64,000 bases of DNA, taken from assembly GCF_020179425.1 (NCBI RefSeq), contig NZ_JAILYM010000001.1, forward strand, positions 558,001 through 622,000, in the 5' to 3' direction. The DNA comes from Novosphingobium percolationis. Its GTDB lineage: Bacteria > Pseudomonadota > Alphaproteobacteria > Sphingomonadales > Sphingomonadaceae. The position numbers and the translations under genes are program-made. Shown here one piece after another: positions 53,816 through 61,712 of the stretch (within the stretch, counting starts at the first letter, position 1; each line of letters starts with the position of its first letter). The notes under the pieces were generated by a model. The model saw only the letters and a list, made by a program, of their open reading frames with translations, was not told the DNA's origin and searched no databases.

Positions 53816-54502
53816 ATGATCGACAAGTCCCGCCCCGGCGCCGACGCCGCCTGCAAGGGCACCCTTCCCGATTTCGCCCCCGTCCCCCGTTTCTGGAACC
53901 GCCACGATGGGTGGACGCCCGAACGCCAGCGCGGCTTCATAGAAGCGCTGGCCGATACCGGCAGCGTCAAGCGCGCCGCCCACGCGGTCAACATGACGCC
54001 CGAAGGCGCCTACCTCTTGCGCCGCCACCCCGAAGCCGCCGAATTCCGCAAGGCGTGGGAAGCCGCCCTCGCCCTCGGCGTCCAGCGCCTCGAAGACATC
54101 GCCATGGAACGCGCGCTCGAAGGCGTCGAAGCGCCCGTCTATTCCTACGGCAAGCTCGTCGGCACCCGCCGCATCCACAACGACCGCCTGCTGATGTTCC
54201 TCCTGCGCAACCGCGCCCGCAAACGCTTTGACGCCGGCACCCGCCCCGACGCCGTCGCCCGCGCCGAACTCGAAAAGCTCAAGAAGCAATGGCGCGCCGA
54301 ATGGCTGGCCGAACAGAACGACCCCACCGAACTCGCCCGCATCCGCCGCGGCATCGACACCAAGCTGCAGATCATGCGCCAGAACATCGAAGACAGACGC
54401 GCGCGCGAACGCATCGAAGCCGAAACACGCCAACTCGCCGCCTGGGGCGCCACGCCCGACCAGATCGCCCAGCACCGCGCCCTGCCCGCGCCGGAGGAAT
54501 AG
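53816..54502 (+). CDS. HTH protein of a sphingomonad family (terminase-small-subunit-like fold)
   Basis: A 228-residue basic protein. [42 protein letters not shown] (about 31-72; read as two halves here) is a helix-turn-helix of the kind found in phage terminase small subunits and some invertase-like regulators. The rest is charged alpha-helix: [20 protein letters not shown] and [20 protein letters not shown] are likely coiled coils. I know similar proteins from many sphingomonads, often several per genome, away from phage genes. No phage genes flank it here. DNA binding is likely; the role is unknown. Confidence 0.75.
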   Translation: MIDKSRPGADAACKGTLPDFAPVPRFWNRHDGWTPERQRGFIEALADTGSVKRAAHAVNMTPEGAYLLRRHPEAAEFRKAWEAALALGVQRLEDIAMERALEGVEAPVYSYGKLVGTRRIHNDRLLMFLLRNRARKRFDAGTRPDAVARAELEKLKKQWRAEWLAEQNDPTELARIRRGIDTKLQIMRQNIEDRRARERIEAETRQLAAWGATPDQIAQHRALPAPEE

Positions 54503-54897
54503 AAAGTACAGGATGCGAGGGGGTTACCCCCTCGCGCTCCCATCACGTCTCCCGGCGAAAGGTCAGCGCCCCCCCCGGTTCCTCCCCGGCACAGGGAGGG
54601 GGACCATGCGCAGCATGGTGGAGGGGCACGCGCAACGACAAGATCTGTTCCCCAACATTCCCGCCGTTTGCGGCACACTTCCTCACCATCAAAAACTGCC
54701 GTCACCCCGGGCTTGACCCGGGGTCCAGCTGTCTTTGAGCGAGGGAGAGTAAGCTGGATCCCGGGTCAAGCCCGGGATGACGAAGGCGGGGGGATTGCGC
54801 ACGCAAGCGCATCCGCGAACCACAACAGTCCTGCAAACCCACAGTACTGCAGCACCCTCAATAGTCGCCCCGGCGCCGCTGGCTAAAATCGCGCGCC
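54503..54897. other. 395-base gene-free region made of repeats
   Basis: No supported gene. It holds a perfect GCGAGGGGG-TTA-CCCCCTCGC hairpin (54515-54535), a GC-rich stretch with ACCATGCGCAGCATGGTGGAGGGGC of a type seen in other sphingomonad gaps, and the long inverted repeat listed next. Confidence 0.6.
54701..54781. repeat. Inverted repeat with CCCGGGCTTGACCCGGG arms
   Basis: A 30-base arm (54701-54730) starting GTCACCCCGGGCTTGACCCG matches the reverse complement of 54752-54781 at 28 of 30 positions, with a 21-base centre. Each arm contains a further near-palindrome. This is the well-known alphaproteobacterial intergenic palindrome type (GTCAYCCCGGXCTTGA...), probably a non-autonomous mobile or REP-like element. 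Confidence 0.8.
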
Positions 54898-56715
<1,818 letters not shown>

Positions 56716-56814
56716 GCCGCGCCCGTTAGCAGCGCGCAAGCCAACTGTCATCTGCCCCCTTGCGCCGCCGTTCTAGCAGCGCGTCGCGATGTAGGAAAAC
56801 CTTTCCGCGATTTT

Positions 56815-56830
56815 TTAATTGATCAATTAA
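56815..56830. promoter_or_regulatory. Perfect 16-base AT palindrome upstream of the acyl-CoA dehydrogenases
   Basis: TTAATTGATCAATTAA is fully symmetric and stands out in GC-rich DNA. It lies in the divergent lepA/acyl-CoA dehydrogenase gap, 78 bases before the dehydrogenase ATG. The size and core are like MarR- or TetR-family operators; no such regulator is in the window. Confidence 0.6.
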
Positions 56831-56907
56831 GAGAGATGTCGCAGCCTTGGGGCAACGGCGCGAAGCGAATCCGCGCGTGCCGAGAACACAGCCCATGGGA
56901 GTGGCGG

Positions 56908-58032
56908 ATGAATCTCGATTTCTCCGACGAGCAGAAAGCGCTCAAGGATCAGGTACGGCGGTTCCTCGAAGATCGCGGCGGCGTTGCCCAGATGCGCGCC
57001 GTGCTGACGAGCGATGCCAGCTACGACAAGGACTTGTACAAGGGCCTCGCCGAACTCGGCGTGCTGGGTGCGGCCATCCCCGAGGAATTCGGCGGCGTCG
57101 GCCTCTCGCACCTCGACCTCTGCGTGGTGGCCGAGGAACTGGGCCGCGTGATCGCGCCGGTGCCGGTCGCCTCGTCGATCTACCTCGTCGCCGAAGCGCT
57201 GCTGCAAGCAGGGTCGCAGGCGCAGAAGCAGGCATGGCTGCCCAGGCTCGCTGCCGGCGAAGCCATCGGCGCTTTCGCGCTGAACGAAGGCGAAGGCCGC
57301 ATGGGGCCGGAAAAGGTCCGCGCCAGCGTTTCGGGCGGCAAACTGACCGGCACCAAGAGCCCGGTCGCCGATGGCGATTGCGCCGATGTCGCGGTGGTCG
57401 CCGCCAAGTCGGACAGCGGCAAGGTCTCGCTCTACGTGGTCGATCTCAACGGTCCCGGCGTCGAACGCCGCACCTTGAACTCGATCGACCCCAGCCGTGG
57501 GCAGGCCGCCCTCACCTTCACCAACGCCCCCGCAGAGCTGCTGGGCGGCGAAGGCGATGGCTGGCACATCGCCACGCAGGTGATGGACCGCGCCGCGATC
57601 CTGATCGCCTACGAACAGCTCGGCGGTGCCGACCGCGCGCTGGAAATGGCGCGCGACTATGCGTTGGAGCGCATGGCCTTCGGTCGCCAGATCGGCTCGT
57701 TCCAGGCGATCAAGCACATGCTCGCCGATATGTACGTCTCGGCCACGCTCGCGCGGTCGAACTGCTACTATGGCGCATGGGCGCTCGCTTCGGGCGCGTC
57801 GGAGCTGCCGGTTGCCGCCGCCACCGCGCGCGTTTCGGCGTCGCAGGCCTTCCAGCACTGTTCGAAGAACAACATCCAGGTCCACGGCGGCATGGGCTTC
57901 ACCTTCGAATACGACTGCCACCTGTTCTACCGCCGCGCCAACGCGCTCGCGCTCGCATTGGGCTCGGTTTCCACCTGGGAAGACCTGCTGGTCGACCGCA
58001 TGACCGCCGGCAACGCCGCCGCGGCCGCCTGA
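56908..58032 (+). CDS. Acyl-CoA dehydrogenase, small partner
   Basis: A 374-residue FAD enzyme of the acyl-CoA dehydrogenase fold. The N-terminal helical domain starts MNLDFSDEQKALKDQVRRFL. The middle beta domain is weakly conserved (AFALNEGEGRMGPEKVRAS instead of the usual TEP-GSD). The C-terminal helical domain has ERMAFGRQIGSFQAIKHMLADM (about 252-273; FAD-contact Arg and Gln) and QVHGGMGFTFEYDCHLFYRRA (about 331). The altered middle domain suggests a non-identical subunit working with the second dehydrogenase 21 bases downstream, as in heteromeric steroid/bile-acid-type dehydrogenases. Substrate unknown. Confidence 0.88.
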   Translation: MNLDFSDEQKALKDQVRRFLEDRGGVAQMRAVLTSDASYDKDLYKGLAELGVLGAAIPEEFGGVGLSHLDLCVVAEELGRVIAPVPVASSIYLVAEALLQAGSQAQKQAWLPRLAAGEAIGAFALNEGEGRMGPEKVRASVSGGKLTGTKSPVADGDCADVAVVAAKSDSGKVSLYVVDLNGPGVERRTLNSIDPSRGQAALTFTNAPAELLGGEGDGWHIATQVMDRAAILIAYEQLGGADRALEMARDYALERMAFGRQIGSFQAIKHMLADMYVSATLARSNCYYGAWALASGASELPVAAATARVSASQAFQHCSKNNIQVHGGMGFTFEYDCHLFYRRANALALALGSVSTWEDLLVDRMTAGNAAAAA

Positions 58033-58053
58033 TCCAGCTTCCGGAGACACATC

Positions 58054-59310
58054 ATGGACTTTGAAGATACCCCGCAGGAAGCCGCCTTCCGCGCCGAAGT
58101 GCGCAGCTGGATCGACGCCAACGCACCCAAGCATCTGGAAGACCAGCTCAAGCGCGCCAACTTCGGCGACATCGGCATCACCAGCGAAGACCCGATCGCG
58201 GCCTGCAAGTCGTGGCAGAAGAAGAAGGCCGACGCTGGTTGGGCCTGCCTGCACTGGCCCAAGGAATACGGCGGCGGCAACCGCACGCCGATGGAGCGCG
58301 TGATCTGGAATCAGGAAGAAGGCCTGTTCCGCGCACTGGGCGGGCTGTTCACCATCGGCCAGGGCATGTGCGGCCCCACCGTGATGGCCTGGGCCGATGA
58401 AGAGGCCAAGCGCCGCCTGCTGCCCCCGCTGTCTTCGGGCGAGGAAGTGTGGTGCCAGCTGTTCTCCGAACCCGCGAGCGGTTCCGACCTTGCCGGCCTG
58501 CGCACCCGCGCGGTCAAGGCCGAAGACGGCTCGGGTGACTGGATCATCAACGGCCAGAAGATCTGGACCAGCGGCGCGCAGAACTCCGACTGGGGCCTGC
58601 TGATCACCCGCACCGACGCCGATGTGCCCAAGCACAAGGGCCTGACCATGTTCTACCTCTCGATGCACACGCCCGGCGTCGAGGTTCGCCCGATCAAGCA
58701 GGCGAACGGCCAGTCGTCGTTCAACGAAGTCTACTTCACCGATGTCCGCATCCCCGATGCGCAGCGCCTCGGCGCGGTGGGGCAAGGCTGGGAAGTCTCG
58801 CTCACCACACTGATGAACGAACGCCTGTCGATCGGCTCGGGCATGTCGACCGGCTTCCCCTCGCTGCTGTCGCTGTGCATGGACGTGGAAATCGACGGCA
58901 AGCCTGCCGTGCAGGATTCGAACGTGCGGTCGAAGCTGGCGCAGTTCGCGGTGCGCGAAATGGGCCTCAAGTACACCGGCATGCGCGCCATCACCGCGCT
59001 GTCGAAGGGCGAAACGCCGGGGCCTGAAAACTCGATCGGCAAGCTCGTGGCCGGTGCCACGATGCAGGATCTGGCGATGTTCGCGCTCGATCTGCAAGGC
59101 CAGTCGGGCGTAATCTGGGAAAAGGACGGTCCGTCGGATGGCCGTTTCCAGGCGATCCTGATGCGCTCGCCCGCCACCCGCATCGAAGGCGGCTCGGACG
59201 AAATCCTGCGCAACATCATCGGCGAGCGCGTGCTGGGCCTGCCCGGCGACATCCGCGTCGACAAGACCGTCGCGTTCAAGGACATCCCGACGAGCGGCCG
59301 CAAGCACTGA
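58054..59310 (+). CDS. Acyl-CoA dehydrogenase, large partner
   Basis: A 418-residue acyl-CoA dehydrogenase. It begins MDFEDTPQEAAFRAEVRSWID. QLFSEPASGSDLAGLRTRAV (about 138-157) is the FAD/substrate middle-domain signature missing from its neighbour. KIWTSGAQNSDWGLLITRT follows, and the end has RIEGGSDEILRNIIGERVLGLP (about 378-399). It transfers two hydrogens from an acyl-CoA to FAD and then to ETF. It shares a transcript with the preceding dehydrogenase and ends in a strong terminator. The two are probably subunits of one heteromer; this is inference from sequence complementarity. Confidence 0.9.
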   Translation: MDFEDTPQEAAFRAEVRSWIDANAPKHLEDQLKRANFGDIGITSEDPIAACKSWQKKKADAGWACLHWPKEYGGGNRTPMERVIWNQEEGLFRALGGLFTIGQGMCGPTVMAWADEEAKRRLLPPLSSGEEVWCQLFSEPASGSDLAGLRTRAVKAEDGSGDWIINGQKIWTSGAQNSDWGLLITRTDADVPKHKGLTMFYLSMHTPGVEVRPIKQANGQSSFNEVYFTDVRIPDAQRLGAVGQGWEVSLTTLMNERLSIGSGMSTGFPSLLSLCMDVEIDGKPAVQDSNVRSKLAQFAVREMGLKYTGMRAITALSKGETPGPENSIGKLVAGATMQDLAMFALDLQGQSGVIWEKDGPSDGRFQAILMRSPATRIEGGSDEILRNIIGERVLGLPGDIRVDKTVAFKDIPTSGRKH

Positions 59311-59327
59311 TCGTCCGGGGCGAGGAA

Positions 59328-59365
59328 GGGGGCGCTCCGCTGCGGCGGGGCGCCCTTTTCTTTTC
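59328..59365 (+). terminator. Intrinsic terminator after the acyl-CoA dehydrogenases
   Basis: GGGCGC pairs with GCGCCC (59330-59335 with 59350-59355), with an inner CCGC-GCGG pairing, and is followed by TTTTCTTTT. Confidence 0.82.
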
Positions 59366-59390
59366 GCCTGCCCCGGTCCATGGCGCGACG

Positions 59391-59783
59391 ATGGACCAGA
59401 CCCCCTACGACCTGTTCGGCGGCGAAGCCTTCGTGCGCGCGCTGTGCGCCAGGTTCTACGCACTGATGGACACCCTGCCCGCAGCGCAAGCCGTGCGCGC
59501 CGTCCATCCGCCTTCGCTCGCCAGCGCCGAGCAGAAGCTGTTCGAATATCTCACCGGCTGGCTCGGCGGCCCGCCGCTCTATACCGACAAGTACGGCCAC
59601 CCGCGCCTGCGGATGCGCCACTTCGTCGCCCCCATCGGGCAGGCGGAGATCGAAGGCTGGCTGCTGTGCTTCCGGCAGGCGTGGCGCGAACTGGCGACAC
59701 CTTCCCCCATGGCCGATGCGATCATGGGCAAGGTCGAAAGCCTTGCCTGGCACATGGGCAACCAGCCGGACGAAGCGCGTTGA
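59391..59783 (+). CDS. Truncated hemoglobin (group II type)
   Basis: A 130-residue globin of the 2-on-2 fold. YDLFGGEAFVRALCARFYALM (6-26) gives helix A/B with the B10-like Tyr region. KLFEYLTGWLGGPPLYTDKYG (about 49-69) is the EF loop. LRMRHFVAPIG (about 72-82) carries the proximal F8 His. IEGWLLCFRQAW has the G8 Trp typical of group II. Such globins bind O2, NO or peroxide. It sits between the acyl-CoA dehydrogenases and the desaturase as a probable single gene. Confidence 0.9.
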   Translation: MDQTPYDLFGGEAFVRALCARFYALMDTLPAAQAVRAVHPPSLASAEQKLFEYLTGWLGGPPLYTDKYGHPRLRMRHFVAPIGQAEIEGWLLCFRQAWRELATPSPMADAIMGKVESLAWHMGNQPDEAR

Positions 59784-59839
59784 ACCGCGCCGAGGGCTGG
59801 CCTACAAGCGCAGGGACGGCATAGGGGGCCGTTGAAACG

Positions 59840-60547
59840 ATGATCTGGCAACGTCTGGTGCTTGCCGCTTTCCTGGCTTCGGTCGGGTTTAACTTGTGGG
59901 GTGCGTTGCGCGATCCGCACCTGCTCGCCCTGCCCGCCGCGCTGGCCGGATGGTATCTGGCCGACCTGCTTTCGGGGCTGGTCCACATGGTCATGGACTA
60001 CCGCCCCTGTCCCGAAGGACGCGGGCTTGCCGCGATCTACTTCTATGAAGGCCGGCGCGGCTCACCTGAATATGCCGCGCTCCACCGTGCAACGATGCAG
60101 CGGGTCAACGCCTTCGAGCGCATCTCCTACGATTTCAAGAACCACCACCCCCGCCCCGATGCGCTGGGACGGCGCTCGGTGTGGCGCCTGATCGGCTCGA
60201 CCGTGCTGGTCGCCGCGCTGCCGCTGTCGCTTGCCGGAAACGCCGCCTTGCTGCTCTGGCCCGTGCCGGGCTGGGCCTTGGCCTTGCTGTCGGCCATGCT
60301 GCTGGGCGGTGGCTTCGCGCAATACTTCCACGGCACCTTGCATCGGCGCGAGAACCCGTGGTTCATCAACGCCTTGCGCCGCATAGGCCTGCTGATGACG
60401 CCCGCCGCGCACCAGATCCACCACGATACCCTGCAGCGCGATTTCGCCACCAACTGCGGCTGGTCGAACCCCGTCATCAACCGCCTGTTCGCGCACCTGC
60501 GCGCTCGCGGCCGCCTCGATGACGCGGGCCTGGAACCGCATTCCTGA
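59840..60547 (+). CDS. CarF/TMEM189-family membrane desaturase (plasmalogen-forming type)
   Basis: A 235-residue membrane protein with four hydrophobic segments and the histidine pattern of the Kua/TMEM189/CarF family: H49 in DLLSGLVHMVMD, H102-H103 in FKNHHPRP, H164 and H168 in QYFHGTLHR, and H191, H194-H195 in HQIHHDTLQRDFATNCGWSNP. The last block (HHxxxxxDFxTxxGWxNP) is distinctive. CarF in Myxococcus and its human homologue desaturate ether lipids to plasmalogens. Here the activity is inferred from the motif set; no ether-lipid synthesis gene is in view. Spacing from the globin gene is 56 bases, same strand. Confidence 0.83.
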   Translation: MIWQRLVLAAFLASVGFNLWGALRDPHLLALPAALAGWYLADLLSGLVHMVMDYRPCPEGRGLAAIYFYEGRRGSPEYAALHRATMQRVNAFERISYDFKNHHPRPDALGRRSVWRLIGSTVLVAALPLSLAGNAALLLWPVPGWALALLSAMLLGGGFAQYFHGTLHRRENPWFINALRRIGLLMTPAAHQIHHDTLQRDFATNCGWSNPVINRLFAHLRARGRLDDAGLEPHS

Positions 60548-60890
60548 ACTGCGTCGGGCACCGGCAGACGTCACCGCGAACGCCACCACAATTCCGCGCC
60601 GGCAAGTGTGGCCGATCGACAATACCAGCCCTCTGACCGCGACGTAGCATCACAATAAATTTATATAACCTTTCGTATATAAAATGCATATTACGCAGAA
60701 AGACGAATTAACCAATTTCCACCTTCCCCCATGGCCGCAAAATCGGGACAAGGCCTTGTAGGGATGGAAAATTCGATATCCGGTTTCCGAATCCAGCGTT
60801 TTCCTTAACCCTTGCCGTCCGTTGCTGCATCTAAGGGTTGTGTACTAGATTACTTGAGCCTGAAATAACCAGCCAGCGATCCCTCAGGCC
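60548..60890. other. 343-base AT-rich gene-free region
   Basis: No supported gene. Between about 60645 and 60720 it is unusually AT-rich (ATAAATTTATATAACC, TATATAAAATGCATATTACG), with TATATAA occurring twice. It is likely the promoter region of the downstream regulator. I see no terminator of the desaturase gene with a clear U-tract. Confidence 0.45.
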
Positions 60891-61712
60891 ATGGAAGCTA
60901 TCATGACCTCAGCTTTTCCTGAGACGAACTTTGTCCCATCCACGCAAGTCGGCCGGTACAACTTCCCGGACTTCGACCAAGACCTGCCTGCACTGCAGGT
61001 CCGCGACGATACCGTGCGCGTCTTCCGCTTTGCCGATTGCAGGGCGACGGAACTGGATGGGTGGATATCGGCCGCTTTTCCGCTGGCGGGTCGACGCTTC
61101 ATCTCAGAAACCTACATCGCCAATTTCATGGATGGCGAAGAGCCTTATGCCGTCGCGATCGTTGCCGCCAACGACCTTGAGCGTGCCAGGAAATTCCTGC
61201 GCTACAACAAGCCGCTGCTGAGCGCGAAGCTGAAGATCGCGCTGCTCGCTTCCAGTCGCCCGCCGCAGCGCGCCACGCTGCTGATGGCCGGTTTTGACGA
61301 TGTCTTCGATGCCCGCACGAACATCGCCGAAGCGCAGCTGCGCATCGCGGCGATGTCCCGCCGCAACGCCATCTATGGCCAGGCCAGCCGCCGACGCGGG
61401 TTGGGGGGCGGCGCGGCGACGCTCAAGGCGGCATTCGCGTCCCCGCTCACCCCGCGCGAGCTTCAGGTGGCGAGCCTGCTGGCCGCGCATATGTCGACCG
61501 GGCTGCCACGATCGGCGATCCTTTCCGAATTCGGCATCGAATCCCAGCCGTTGTCGCACGCCGCGCTGAAAGTGGTGATTTCCAAGTTGCGCGCCAAGCT
61601 TGCGCCCGGCTGGATCATCCTGTCGAACCGGGGCTACGCCTATCGGCTGCAACCCGATGACGTCGCGGACCTGCAGGTCCCCGCCCGCCGCCTTCACCCG
61701 ACCTTGCGCTGA
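60891..61712 (+). CDS. Orphan winged-helix regulator with degenerate receiver-like N-terminus
   Basis: A 273-residue protein. The C-terminal part (about 183-258) is an OmpR/PhoB-type winged helix: LTPRELQVASLLAAHM, recognition-helix region HAALKVVISKLRAKL, and wing IILSNRGYAYRLQ. The N-terminal part has receiver-like layout (VAIVAANDLERARKFL; LMAGFDDVFDARTNIAEAQLRIAAMSRR resembles the AGADDYLxKPF...EL..RI..LLRR end of receivers), but I find no acidic pocket, phospho-Asp or Lys. It is thus a pseudo-receiver or another sensor. Its stop overlaps by 19 bases the stop of the convergent cyclic-di-GMP protein. An ATG four codons later (MTSAFP) is an alternative start. Confidence 0.72.
   Translation: MEAIMTSAFPETNFVPSTQVGRYNFPDFDQDLPALQVRDDTVRVFRFADCRATELDGWISAAFPLAGRRFISETYIANFMDGEEPYAVAIVAANDLERARKFLRYNKPLLSAKLKIALLASSRPPQRATLLMAGFDDVFDARTNIAEAQLRIAAMSRRNAIYGQASRRRGLGGGAATLKAAFASPLTPRELQVASLLAAHMSTGLPRSAILSEFGIESQPLSHAALKVVISKLRAKLAPGWIILSNRGYAYRLQPDDVADLQVPARRLHPTLR

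Noticed and set aside
53816..54897. Prophage remnant
   Set aside because: One terminase-like HTH protein and repeats are not enough; no capsid, portal, integrase or att site nearby, and base composition is normal.
54503..54897. CRISPR array or insertion sequence in the repeat-rich gap
   Set aside because: No regularly spaced identical repeats and no transposase; it is one inverted repeat with separate hairpins.
56827..59463. An 878-codon minus-strand frame
   Set aside because: Antisense shadow of both acyl-CoA dehydrogenases, with no domain and no ribosome site.
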